A stretch of DNA of 64,000 nt from Dromiciops gliroides (lineage: Eukaryota > Chordata > Mammalia > Microbiotheria > Microbiotheriidae). Both the position numbers and the translations under genes were made by a program. The stretch lies in the NCBI RefSeq assembly GCF_019393635.1, contig NC_057861.1:539384211-539448210 (forward strand), in the 5' to 3' direction. Positions 33,308 to 43,509 of this stretch are shown here, piece by piece. Every line of letters starts with the position of its first letter. Position 1 is the first letter of the stretch. A model generated the notes under the pieces. That model made no database searches. It was not told the origin of the DNA and saw only the letters and a list, made by a program, of their open reading frames with translations.

Positions 33308-33552
33308 TTGCTTAATAACTTCAGTTGTGTTGAAATGGGGTTTTTGACCCGATTTGGGGTTTTCTTGATAAAGATAATGGAGTGGTTTGACATTTCCTTC
33401 TCCATCTCATTTTACAGATGAGGAAACTGAGGCAAACAGGGTTAAGTGACTTTTCAGGATCACGCGCTTTGTAAATGCCTGAAGCTGGATTTGATCCCAT
33501 GAAGATAGGTTCCAGGTCCAGCACTCTATGCACTATGCCACCTAGCTGCCCC
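33308..33552 (-). mobile_element. long marsupial SINE with 35-bp flanking repeats
   Basis: Body with the long-SINE tail (GTTTTCTTGATAAAGATAATGG on this strand) and head GGGGCAGCTAGGTGGC. Flanks 33,273-33,307 and 33,553-33,587 are 35-bp direct repeats with three differences, unusually long for a target duplication. Confidence 0.9.
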
Positions 33553-33639
33553 ATAATTCAGACAGTCTTCATTTAATTTACATCATACTTTTCCTTCAAA
33601 GAGTACAGAGCCTCATATGCAAAGGATCTTGGATTATCT

Positions 33640-33815
33640 TGCCATACTCTAAGGTCAAAATTGTAATCTTAACTCTCCCACTTTCTTAGTACTTGTATGG
33701 TTTGGGACAGACCCCTCCGAATTTCTGGCCTTTAGTTTCCTCATCTGTACATAAGGGGGTTAGGCGTGATGGCCCCAAAAGTCTCTTCTAGATCCATGAG
33801 TATGATCCTGTGTGT
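33640..33815 (+). mobile_element. MIR3-like fragment
   Basis: TTTAGTTTCCTCATCTGTAC, then the GGGGTTAGGCGTGATGGCC stretch. Confidence 0.5.
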
Positions 33816-33819
33816 ACAA

Positions 33820-35540
33820 GGATGATGCTAGTACTGAGAAAAATGGAGGATACTGAAGAAAACTAGAGATACACCATTCCTATCTTCTAGCAGAAAGATA
33901 CACTCATGAAACAAGGAGAGGGTGTAGGACCATAGAAGATGTAAGATGAGCAGTCTAGATAAATGATGGGGCCTCATCTAATAGTTCTTTGTGTAGACTG
34001 GGTCTCAAGTGCTTTGAGACTGGGTAAGAAATATCCAGTTTGAAGGAGGCCAAAAGTAATGTGTTGCTAAAAAGGGAAATGAGATCTTTATTTCATTGAC
34101 ATTCCCAGAAAATCTTAATCTTAAAAATACTTTCCATTTTTTTTAACCTCCATGAATTCGTTATAAAAACAATAGCAAAATCAAACGTCTGGTGCCTCAT
34201 GGGGCCCTACTAACCACTGTCTTCTGGAAGTTGTTCACATGCCTTGTTCCCTAAAGTTAAAAAGTTGCTGAATCCTGAATCCTGGATGTAAGTGAATAAC
34301 AGTCATTAGAACAAATAGTGTCTAGGTTGTTGAATAAGACTCATGTAACAGCATTGGCAAATGGGAGTAGAGTTCTCAGATCATGTGCAGTGTGCTCTGC
34401 CTTTTGGCCAACCACATTGGCTTGGTGAACCTGATTCTAGAAATGTGTAATGTCACATGATGAAGGGTCCATCTCTTCACTGGAGAACATGAGCAGTTAT
34501 TCTATAATTACTTCCAATCTGCGTATTGTATGGTGAACAAAAAAAATGGAACTCAGTGAGCATTCAAAACAGACAAAGAGATCTCTCTCCATTTTCTCAC
34601 AGGTCAAATGTGAATAAGGGGACAGGAGTCCTGTAAGCTTTAGGGTGGAAAGAGAGAGCTAGTACCAGCAGCCTACTCTCCCCACCATAATTGACATGAA
34701 GCTATGGGAACATGGCTCTGTTTTGATTGTGGTACCTGTTTCTATTCCTTCCTTCTTTTGATGAAAGAGTATTGAAGATGGAACAGACTAAGCTTCAACC
34801 TTGGTGTGATATAAAAGGTCAGAAGAATAGGCCACCAAAGGCCCAGCAATGGGAATCCATACCAGAGTTGGTGAGTAGATGAGAATGGTGAGGAGCATAT
34901 TTCCAAGCAACCAACTCTAACCAGAGAGGCAGTGTATCTAAGAACCCAAGGGGAAATGATTCATATAACAGTTAAGTCACATCCAGAGACAAATTTAGTA
35001 GGGACAAATATTTTAACAACAGTTTTAGGTTTGAGCTCACTTTTCTTAGGGATTGAGATGGTAGAGGGGAGAATATATCCTTGAGTGTTACAGAGTTGGG
35101 GGTGAATGGATGCGTATACTTTTGTTTTCGCTTTATCTTCTTATTAATATAGTTTTGTAAAAGATGGTTGTTGTTAATTGGTTAAATATAGTGGGGTGCT
35201 AATCATCAGCATTTGATATTAAGAAAAGTACACTGGAATGAGAGTTCAGGGCAATAGTACTTGAGAAGAAATCTACAGCTCATCTGAAGTACACCTACAG
35301 TCCTAAAGGGGAAAGATATCTAGTTATTCTTAGGGAATATCACTCTTCAGAGAGAGTAGAAGTTAGGATAATGAAATTTTAGAACTTATATGAGATATAG
35401 TTAAAAATCCAAAAATAGTTAACTACAAAAATGCACGTCTCCTATTGGGTCTAACCTGGGAAATGGTAGAATACACAGTCCAAAGCAGATTATCATCCTC
35501 CACTGTGATACCCTCCCAGACTATCATAGGTATACATTTG
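33820..35540. other. long unique stretch
   Basis: No gene, no ORF above 60 codons and no repeat I can name. It is one of the longer repeat-free stretches here. Confidence 0.5.
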
Positions 35541-35544
35541 GAAT

Positions 35545-35715
35545 GTGTCTTAAAGTCCATCTAATTTGACTCCCTTATTTAACAGATGAGAAAATTGAAG
35601 TAGAGGTTACCTGCCATCTTGGTGCCTTAGTTTCCTTATCTGGAAAATGAGGGAGTTGGACTAGATGACCTACAAAGTGGCTTCCAACTCTATATTGATA
35701 GTCTTCTAAGCACAG
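35545..35715 (+). mobile_element. MIR/MIR3-like fragments
   Basis: AACAGATGAGAAAATTGAAG and TTTCCTTATCTGGAAAATG followed by GGAGTTGGACTAGATGACC. Confidence 0.5.
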
Positions 35716-35774
35716 TAAATTCATTCTATAGGGATTATGCCTAACGCAATGTAATGGTGTCTGGCCACAGAGTA

Positions 35775-35823
35775 GGTTTGTTTTTTGTTTTTTTTTTCAG
35801 GGGCAATGAGGATTAAGTGACTG
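35775..35823 (-). mobile_element. SINE 3' stub
   Basis: Only the poly(A)-side 30 bp of the short SINE (TTCAGGGGCAATGAGG) and its T-rich tail. Either strongly 5' truncated or cut by a deletion. Confidence 0.7.
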
Positions 35824-35849
35824 TAAATTAAGTAGAACACCTACCCTAC

Positions 35850-36400
35850 AATAGTAATCTAAGAAGAATTTCATGAATCAACTAAACAAACTGAAAACAA
35901 AATGGGTGCCCATAAATAAGATAATGACTGAACAAACTGATTTATGTGAAGGTAACAAAATGCTATTGTACCACTGAAACAGCAAATATGAGGAAATCAG
36001 AGTAGCTAGAAAAACTTCTATGAAGAACTACAGAAGAACTATGAAGAAACCAGAACCACAAGAATACTATGCATATTGATTTTAATAATGTAATTCAAAA
36101 CAGCACTAAAATCATTTCTATTTTGATTAATTGTAATGACCAATCTTGGTCCAAAAGAACAAATATGTAGGAGCCACCTCCCTCATCTCTGAGAGGTAGA
36201 GGGCTGTGGGTAGGAAATGTGTCATACAGTGTCAGACATTAGTACTATATTGATTTCTTTTGCTTAACTGTTTTTCTGTGATACAAGGGAGGGTTCAATG
36301 GGGATATTATATCAGGAAAATACTATGTTATATAAATAAATTGACATCAATAGAACTTTTGAAAATATAAATAGACAACAAAAAAGAAACTGCAACTCAG
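35850..36400 (+). mobile_element. L1-like 3' end of a divergent subfamily
   Basis: Text GACTGAACAAACTGATTTATG, ACAAAATGCTATTGTACCAC and GGAGCCACCTCCCTCATCTC is a different L1-like tail from the common one here, ending in an A-rich zone. Confidence 0.55.
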
Positions 36401-36479
36401 AAAACATGTAATGAAAAACAGAGACAAAGACAGTTTTAAGAAAAAAGAGTTTAAAAATGAAAAAAAGGTTTTGTTTTTT

Positions 36480-37450
36480 TTATTGCCTATAGAAAGGTTC
36501 CTCCTTTCCTGGGAAATAAAGCCATTGGTAAATGAAAAATCAAAACTCCTTCAAAGAACTCTATAATGGGAGCCAATAGTTTAATTTCCCTGCTTTGGCT
36601 ACCATTCAATAGCTTTATTTGTGCAAGAACAAATGAGGGGTAAAAGTTGACAAGCATTCTTTGGCTGAAAGGAAACATGTTTGTTTCTAGTTAATTGGAA
36701 AAATGTTCAGGAATAGCTTCTGCTAGTCAAAATATTGCCCACAAAACACAGCCAAAGCCAAGCTGGGTGTGAATCTATCTTTCATGCTCCTATGTTATAC
36801 TTCCCACTCTGTACTGCCCTCTCTCCCAAGGCCATTGTTTAATTTTTTGAGTAATGCCTACTAAGGACTACTGTTTGCAAAAGTCATTGTTTGGTCCTTC
36901 TAATGGTTCTAGCCTTGGCCAAGGTAAATGCTCAGTGTTTAGGGTTCAGAACTCTCAAAAGCTTAGATGACACATTGTTTTTTGGTTTGCACAAAACAAA
37001 GAATTGTTTTTTTAAATAAAATTTGTTATTACTTGTTGATTGGCTGATTTGGTCAGAGATACAACTAAGAATGTTTTTCAGTCTTTGAGATGAAAAAGCA
37101 ATGCGATCATCATTATCATTAAATAAGAAAGGGCAATTGAACTGAGGGGGGAAGAAAGGTAGCTATTTAAGTCAATATTTCTATATGAGAACATGAACTA
37201 TTTGTCTTAAAATTATATAAAAGTAAATCTGAAGCTTATGGGTGGGTGTTCCTAAACTGGTCCTTATGCTGTAGTTTGTTGTATTGGAAACAAAACAGAA
37301 CAAAAAAGGCAGAAAACCAGGTAAGACTTCATCAGAACATAAAAGCAGAAATCTAGGGTGTTTGGCCAGGTGATTTGCTTTCTCTTTATGTATATGTTTG
37401 TGTTTCTTTGTGCTTTGTGTGTCCCTAAGAAAAATATTGTACAGTGACCT
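36480..37450. other. no gene recognised
   Basis: AT-rich unique DNA. Confidence 0.4.
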
Positions 37451-37453
37451 TGA

Positions 37454-37652
37454 TATAAATCCTATCTTCTTAAACTGCAGCTTGAAACCCCTTATGGGGT
37501 TGCACAAATAAATGTGGGGGTCATGAAAAATTTGGCAATAGTAAAAGATTGCATATACTTATTTTATATACCTGTATACTGGGGGCTACATAAAAGTTTC
37601 TCTGGTAAGAAAGGGTCACAAGGGGAAAAACATTTAAGAAGCCCTGGTATAA
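37454..37652 (+). mobile_element. hAT-type non-autonomous DNA transposon
   Basis: Ends CTTCTTAAACTG and TTTAAGAAGCCCTGG pair as inverted repeats of the CAGGGCTTCTTAAA type. Interior GTGGGGGTCATGAAAAATTT and GTATACTGGGGG fit a non-coding, hAT-related family in marsupials. Confidence 0.6.
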
Positions 37653-37768
37653 GCTACCCAAGGTCTTAGGAACAAAGCACACTGAAGAAATCTCTGATGA
37701 TGAATATATCACAGTCAATGAGACCTACATCTTCAAAAACATCCTCTGAATCTTTCTTTATTTTCCGG

Positions 37769-37769
37769 A

Positions 37770-37816
<47 letters not shown>
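37769..37816. repeat. (GT)n microsatellite
   Basis: About 24 uninterrupted GT units. Confidence 0.95.
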
Positions 37817-37819
<3 letters not shown>

Positions 37820-38109
37820 ACAATCAAGGAGTCATTAGTAGTTAGCAACCATGAGGCTAGACCTAGGTTACTACAAGATCTATAAACCAGGACCCTGTAA
37901 TCCCCTTGCCCAAATTAATAGAATTAAGTGAAATTCTTCCTCTTTTGTTTTTCTCCTCACTTAAGACCTAGTAACTAAAACTGTTAGAGGAAAAGATGCC
38001 ATTTCCACACCAACTGTTGGAGTCCTTTCTTCAACTGCTGGTGTCCTCACTTTGTAAGTCAATTTGTTTTTATTTTTTCTTTCTTCTTCATATAGTTATG
38101 GATGTATAT

Positions 38110-38405
38110 GTTGTTTCTAGAGCAAGAACTGTTTTTTTATCCTCAGTGCCTAGAACAGTGCCTGGAACACAATAGGTGTCATTATAATTATTGATTGATT
38201 GATATACTTGTCTCATTTGCTCCTTATTTTGTTCCATATGCCAATCCTTTTTCAAGTTCTCATTTGAAAGCTTATAAGATGTAAAGATATGGCTTTACAG
38301 TGACATTGTAGAATGGTGAGAGAGCATGATAGAGTGGAAAGATCCTGGGGCTGTGAATTGAGATAAGTTCTATTTTCAAATCCTCCATAAGCTAACTATG
38401 TGACT
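38110..38405 (+). mobile_element. L2 end and MIR-like fragment
   Basis: 38,110-38,210 has CCTCAGTGCCTAGAACAGTG (L2 end); 38,310-38,405 is MIR-like. Confidence 0.45.
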
Positions 38406-38481
38406 ATAAGAAATGTCAGGAAGAGCAGAAGTAGGAGGAGGAGAAGGAGAGAAAAGAGAAGGAGAAAGAGAAAGAGGAATG

Positions 38482-38515
<34 letters not shown>

Positions 38516-38565
38516 AAGAAGAAGAAGAAGAAGAAGAAGAAGAAGAAGAAGAAGAAGAAGAAGAA
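38482..38565. repeat. compound (GTA)11(GAA)17 microsatellite
   Basis: 33 bp of GTA directly joined to 51 bp of GAA, just upstream of a SINE but not in its tail. Confidence 0.95.
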
Positions 38566-38623
38566 ACCTTAGTATTATATGTCAACAAACTCAATGCCAT
38601 TCTGAAATAAAAACTCAATGGGA

Positions 38624-38775
38624 GGGGCAGCTAGGTGGCACAGTGGATGAAGCACTGGCCTTGGATTCAGGAAGACCTGAGTTCAAATCCAGCCTCAGAC
38701 TCTTGACACTTACCAGCTGTGTGACCCTAGGAAAGTCACCTAACCTTCATTGCCCTGCCCCCCCCAAAAAAAATT
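38624..38775 (+). mobile_element. short tRNA-SINE
   Basis: GGGGCAGCTAGGTGGCACAG head, GAGTTCAAATCCAGCC box and a C-run then A tail. Imperfect flanking repeats AACTCAATGGGA and AATTCCATGGGA. Confidence 0.92.
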
Positions 38776-39346
38776 CCATGGGAAGAACATGTTTAAAGAG
38801 TAATTAACCCTTTGCAATACTTGTTTTAGCCTATACTTTTGAAACAATAGAGTGGATGACAACGGATTTAAAAAGTGTACAAACAAAAATGACAATGATA
38901 GTAATGTAACACAGAATCTATCACTGTGGGATAAATATTAAACATGATGAATGGGATTAATAGATGCATGATTTACTTATGGAACAAACAGATATCACTT
39001 CACTGAACAACAGTGAAGGCTGACAATAGATTTATACTACAAAACACAGACTAAGCCAAATGGGTTGTGAATATATATATATATGTATATATATATATAT
39101 GATTTTGTTATGTGTAACTGATATTGGTTTATCTCTAGATGGAACTTTTAAAATATCCATAATCCAAGAAAAGGCTTTTCATGGGTAGGATCTACATGAA
39201 TTCAATCAATCACATGAACTAAGTCACGACTCAAAGCTGAGTCATGTTGATTATGAAAATGGAAGAATTGATGATAGATATAGAAGACCAGGTCATTGCA
39301 ATAAAAAATTACAGAAATGTTTTTTTGTAAAGAGATGAGAAATTGG

Positions 39347-39487
39347 GACAGCTAGGTGGTACAGTAGATAGAACACCGGCCCTGGATTCAGGAGGTCCTG
39401 AGTTCAAATCCGGTCTCAGACACTTGCCACTTACTAGCTGTGTGAACTTGGGCAAGTCACTTAACCCTCATTACCCCACCCAAAAAA
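39347..39487 (+). mobile_element. young short tRNA-SINE, perfect 18-bp duplication
   Basis: AAAGAGATGAGAAATTGG occurs exactly at 39,329-39,346 and 39,488-39,505. CpGs are kept in the body (CACCGGCC, AATCCGGT), so the copy is probably recent. Confidence 0.95.
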
Positions 39488-39505
39488 AAAGAGATGAGAA
39501 ATTGG

Positions 39506-40081
39506 TCAATAAAGATATTGGAAGGAAATGTAAGAAACTTGCCAAATATCACTCCATAATGATATGGTCAAGTGACTAGAAGTACCTAGCAGAAGCCTGA
39601 TTTCTTTCATAAACTAAAAAAGGGACAAATGCCCTTACTATAAACGTAAACTGCTAAAACATTTTGGAGAATTCAGGAAATAAACTATAGTAGAACTAGT
39701 CATGAACACAGATAAACCCATCACCGATAATTCTTTGCACATAACATTACCATAGGAAAAAATTAATTAAGAACAATGTCTTCTTCAATATATTCTTCAT
39801 ATCAAGCACACATAAGCTCTAAATTATGTAGAATGTAAAAACTCTCAAAATGTAGAGAGTCAACAGAAGAAATCAATGCCACATAGGGAAAGAAAGAGGT
39901 ACATATCATTCCTATTGTTTGGTCTGTTGATAAAATTTTCCCAAGGATACTTTCAGTAAGTCAACAGAAGATGAGCCTGCATCCCAACAATTTCATTCAA
40001 TTACAAACATCAATTAATCAATTATTTTATCCTCTTCTGCAATGATATGTTAAACTTTACACAAAACAACAATAGTAGGTT
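39506..40081. other. AT-rich flank upstream of the HMGA1 retrocopy
   Basis: No CpG island and no promoter-like motif that I can support. If the retrocopy is transcribed, start sites would have to come from its own GC-rich 5' UTR or from outside. Confidence 0.4.
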
Positions 40082-40097
40082 AAGAAACTGCCCTAGG
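40082..40097. repeat. left target-site duplication
   Basis: AAGAAACTGCCCTAGG, identical to 42,113-42,128, preceded by TT as L1 endonuclease prefers. Confidence 0.95.
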
Positions 40098-40283
40098 CCG
40101 CATTTGCAACAAGTGGCGGCGGCGGCGGCGGCAGCGGAAGGAGCCCGAGCAGGGAAGCTTAGCGAGGTCATTCGTTCGCAGTCCGCGTTGCTCCCCCGCA
40201 ACCCGGAGCTACGCACCCAAGCCGGCCCGCTGCCGCACCCCACCCCCCTACCCTTTACCACCTCTCATTAGAGAAGGGGGAAG

Positions 40284-40574
40284 ATGAGTGAATCTAGTTC
40301 AAAGTCCAGCCAGCCTCTGGCCTCCAAACAGGAGAAAGATGGGTCTGAGAAGAGAGGGCGGGGCCGACCCCGGAAACAACCCCCGAAGGAACCCAGTGAG
40401 GCACCAACTCCCAAGAGACCTCGGGGCCCACCGAAGGGGAGTAAGAACAAGGGGGCTGCAAAAGGCCGGAAAACCACCGCTGCACCAGGGAGAAAACCAA
40501 GAGGTAGACCCAAAAAGCTGGAGAAAGAAGAGGAAGAGGGGATATCCCAGGAGTCTTCGGAGGAGGAGCAGTAA
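40284..40574 (+). CDS. HMGA1: HMGA1b-like chromatin protein, intact 96-codon ORF
   Basis: Encodes an HMGA1-type architectural chromatin protein, a nuclear factor that bends AT-rich DNA through short AT-hooks. The 96 residues equal the HMGA1b isoform: the 11-residue HMGA1a segment is absent between P34 and K35. Residues 1-20 match the conserved HMGA1 start ([20 protein letters not shown]). AT-hook 1 is at about 23-31 with RGRP at 26-29. AT-hook 3 is at about 70-78 with RGRP at 73-76. The acidic tail (80-96) ends [17 protein letters not shown]-hook 2 (43-51) reads PKRPRGPPK: residue 49 is Pro where human HMGA1 has Arg. Other differences from human (from memory) are S21, A40, G61 and A66-A67, some of which may be parental marsupial states. 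Start and stop agree with the parent. Whether it is transcribed or translated is unknown. Confidence 0.85.
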   Translation: MSESSSKSSQPLASKQEKDGSEKRGRGRPRKQPPKEPSEAPTPKRPRGPPKGSKNKGAAKGRKTTAAPGRKPRGRPKKLEKEEEEGISQESSEEEQ

Positions 40575-42090
40575 CCAGGTCTGCTTGTATCGCGCTACCT
40601 CATTCCCCTTGATGATGATGATGACGACGACTCGGCGGCCCTTTCCTTCTGGGACTAGACAGAAAAATGTTGATCTTCTTTAAATCTCCACTTTTCGTTC
40701 CCCACCTTTCCTTTCTCTGTCTGTCCTTCCTGGTTCTGCTGGTGAGAGAAATAACTGCTCTACCAGGGAAATGCCTCCCCATTCACACATTGAACATGTT
40801 CACACTAATCCTGGCCACCCACTCCATGTGGGATTGTGCTGGGCAGGTTGGAGCAGGCAGCAAGTGGTTGAGGTGCTCTGCCTCTCCCCCCACCTCCCAC
40901 ATCCATCCATCCATCTATCTACCCATAGACCCACCCACTCTTTCCCAGGATAGGGATTTCTTTTGTATTCCTGCTTCCCTGGACAGAGCTAACCTTTTGA
41001 CTTAGCTGCCAACACCTGTTTCTTTGTCTTTGCCCCCTGGAAAATGGGACCAGGGTTCCTGTTTTCCCATCTCCCTCCCACCTTGCCCACCCCAACTCAA
41101 GGGTTTGAGAGGGAAGGACAGATGTCCGACTATCTTGATCCTAAGAGCTCAGCTTCAACCGACTTCTGTCTGGGGATATTCTATATCATACTATCCCTCC
41201 TACCTTTCTACCTAGTCAAGCTTGGTCCCAAGGGTGGAGGTGGGAGCAGACTTTTTACTGGGAGTTAGAAGGGGGAGCCCAATACCTACCCTTCCCCCCC
41301 CCTCCCCATCTGCTCTACACTCTGGCATTTCCTGAGCATCAAACTGGAATGGGGCTGGGCTGGAAGTCTAGGGTGTAGGGTATGAATTGAGAAGTAGCTA
41401 AGGGGAAGGGAGAGGGCCTGATTCATGTTTCCTTGCTGCTCAGGAGATCTAGGGAGAAGGGGGACTAGGGAGAAGGGGGACTGGACAATCCTATTAATTT
41501 CCCCCAATCCTGGGCTGGCCTTCCTGGGCCTATGATTTTTGCCTTTGGAATGCATGTTTTGCAAGGATATTTCCTTCTCAGCCCCCCACCCCACCCCCCT
41601 CCATCCTTTCAGTATGCCATCCCCCTCCCCCTAGGAGCTGGTTACATCTTCCCTCCGTTCACAATCTACCTCTGAACACATTTTGTTGGTTTTCTTTTTT
41701 TAAATGGTTTTGTTCTTGCATTCTGGCTTCCAGACACTCAGCCATGCAGTTTTGTTGGTTCTCATGTTCACCTGCCCTCTAACCCTTCCCCATCCACCCT
41801 GCTCATCCTCCCCAAATCATCACAAGGAGGGCTTGGGGAGATAAGAGTGGACACCAGGCCTAGTTTACTAAAAAAGTGACATTGTTGGGGAGGTGGGCCC
41901 CAGGGGAGCTGCCCACCCCCACTTCTATCAGTCCCTCCTTTGGTAATCTTCAAATTGGGAGGGTTATGGGAAGGAGGTCCAGCTGAAGTGGGGGAAGGGG
42001 TGGTCCCAGACTGGTGTGAGGGGGGGACCCCCCCCACTCTGGTTTCCTATTTGCAGTTACTTGAATAAAAATAAATTCCTTTTTTTCTGG
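40575..42090 (+). other. HMGA1: 3' UTR of the HMGA1 retrocopy
   Basis: About 1.5 kb, the usual length for this gene, C- and G-rich. It keeps two matches to the let-7 seed target (CTACCTCA at 40,595-40,602 and CTACCTC at 41,666-41,672) and a 16-bp tandem duplication at 41,449-41,480 that builds a four-run G-quadruplex motif. Confidence 0.85.
42064..42075 (+). terminator. polyadenylation signals of the retrocopy
   Basis: AATAAA at 42,064-42,069 and again at 42,070-42,075, about 15-20 bp before the retained A tail. Confidence 0.9.
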
Positions 42091-42112
42091 AAAAAAAAAA
42101 AAAAGAAAAAAA

Positions 42113-42128
42113 AAGAAACTGCCCTAGG
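42113..42128. repeat. right target-site duplication
   Basis: Exact match to 40,082-40,097, directly after the A tail. Confidence 0.95.
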
Positions 42129-42930
42129 TCTTTGTATCTGAACTCCTATAGACATAAAAGTGAGGAGGTAAAAAATAATAGTCTTGATAATAATGATCAT
42201 AATAGTGAGAATTTTTTAAAAAATACTTTATACTGTTTCAGAATATCCATTGTCACCAAAACCCAATTATCAAAATTATAAACTGGTTTTTCATTAAAAT
42301 GGCCTCAAGTTGTGACTTTTTGTAAGGTTAGTACTCAAGAGAAATGAGCCTTGGACTTTCTGGCTGCAGAAACTTTGGATTGGGCATCCTTTCTTCTTGC
42401 CAACTGAACTTGCAGCCCATATCCAGAAACCAAGCCAAAGGGATTCCTCTGAAAATCCCCTCAGAGTCAAGCTATTTCCCACTCTGTCACTCTTTCTCAA
42501 ATAGCCACAGTTGGTAATGATAGCATGTCAGAAACATTTCAATCTCTAGTCACAGGCCAGTTCCTTAGACAACTGACAAAACACTAATTGAGAAAGAAGA
42601 GCTTCATTTAGGGGTTCATCACACTGACATTCACAGAGAAATTGTAGGATAAAAACCCTTTCTCCATCTCATTTTCTCTTTAAAATAGCCTTTTCAGTTG
42701 AATCTGAAATTGTTTTCCTGAACACCTGGACTTTCATTAAAGATTTTTCTTCTTTTTTTGGAGGGGAGGGGGGCTTAAGGAATTAGAGTGGATATAAATA
42801 AGTGGAGGATGGGACTGTCATGGAAAATTCCTTACTATACCTTGAACAAAACCTGTTGCCCTCTGACAACAGAAGTTTGAGGAACTTGAGGAATCAAGAG
42901 AAATCAGTCATACATAATTAACCAGCAATC
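42129..42930. other. no gene recognised
   Basis: Unique, AT-rich DNA after the retrocopy. Confidence 0.45.
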
Positions 42931-42934
42931 ATTT

Positions 42935-43215
42935 TGTTATTGGTGTTCAGTAATTTCAGTGGTGTCTAACTTTTTGTGACCCCTTTTGAGTTTTTTTGTT
43001 TGTTTGTTTCTTTGTTTTATTTTGTTTGGGTTTTTTTTTTTGACAGAGATACTGGAGTAGTTTATTTCCTTCTCCAGTTCATTTTACACATGAGGAACCT
43101 GAGGCCAACAGGGTTAAGTTACTTGCCCATGGTCACACATCTAGCAAGTGTCTGAGGCCTGATTTGAACTCAGGTCTTCCTGATTCTAGGCCTGGCACTC
43201 TATCCAGTGTGCCAC
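42935..43215 (-). mobile_element. long marsupial SINE
   Basis: Head GGGGCAGCTAGGTGGC at the right, tail GTTCAGTAATTTCAGTGG at the left, with a TTTG-type expansion inside (about 42,990-43,042). The last part of its head (about 43,216-43,226) is shared with the next SINE's target duplication. Confidence 0.9.
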
Positions 43216-43233
43216 CTAGCTGCCCCATTTATT

Positions 43234-43390
43234 TTTATTTATTTATTTTTTTGTTTTGCAGGGCAATGAGGGTTAAGTGACTTGCCCAGGGTCACACAGC
43301 TAGTAAGTGTCAAGTGTCTGAGGCCGGATTTGAACTCAGGTACTCCTGAATCCAGGGCCGGTGTTTTACCATTGCGTCATCTAGCTGCCC
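43234..43390 (-). mobile_element. short tRNA-SINE inserted at the end of another SINE
   Basis: CTAGCTGCCCCATTTATT at 43,216-43,233 and 43,391-43,408 is the 18-bp target duplication; it contains the first bases of the neighbouring long SINE, so this SINE landed exactly at that element's edge. Confidence 0.93.
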
Positions 43391-43401
43391 CTAGCTGCCC
43401 C

Positions 43402-43505
43402 ATTTATTAAGCACCTATTATTTGCCAGGCACTGTACCACATATTGGGGATAAAGAGACAAAAATGAAACACTCCTGCTCTCAAGATCTTACTCTGCATT
43501 TTATC
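43402..43505 (+). mobile_element. L2-like fragment
   Basis: TTAAGCACCTATTATTTGCC and GGCACTGTACCACATATTGG. Confidence 0.6.
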
Positions 43506-43509
43506 AGTC

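Larger units (their letters stand above)
40082..42128 (+). pseudogene. HMGA1: processed retrocopy of HMGA1 (whole insertion)
   Basis: An intron-less copy of a spliced HMGA1 mRNA: 5' UTR 40,098-40,283 with a GCG-repeat stretch, ORF 40,284-40,574, 3' UTR to about 42,090, and a mostly-A tail at 42,091-42,112. The genomic HMGA1 gene has introns; here none remain. The insertion carries all marks of L1-mediated retrotransposition: an exact 16-bp target duplication AAGAAACTGCCCTAGG at 40,082-40,097 and 42,113-42,128, a TT/AAGAAA cleavage context, and a tail at the 3' end. The GC-rich copy stands out against AT-rich flanks. Because the ORF is open it may be a retrogene rather than a dead pseudogene; the sequence cannot say whether it is expressed. 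Confidence 0.95.

Noticed and set aside
38376-38807. Frames with Arg, Glu, Ser or Thr runs
   Set aside because: Translation of GTA/GAA microsatellites running into a SINE.
40268-40782. Other frames over the HMGA1 copy (up to 131 codons)
   Set aside because: Shadows of the real ORF in GC-rich sequence; none matches a protein.
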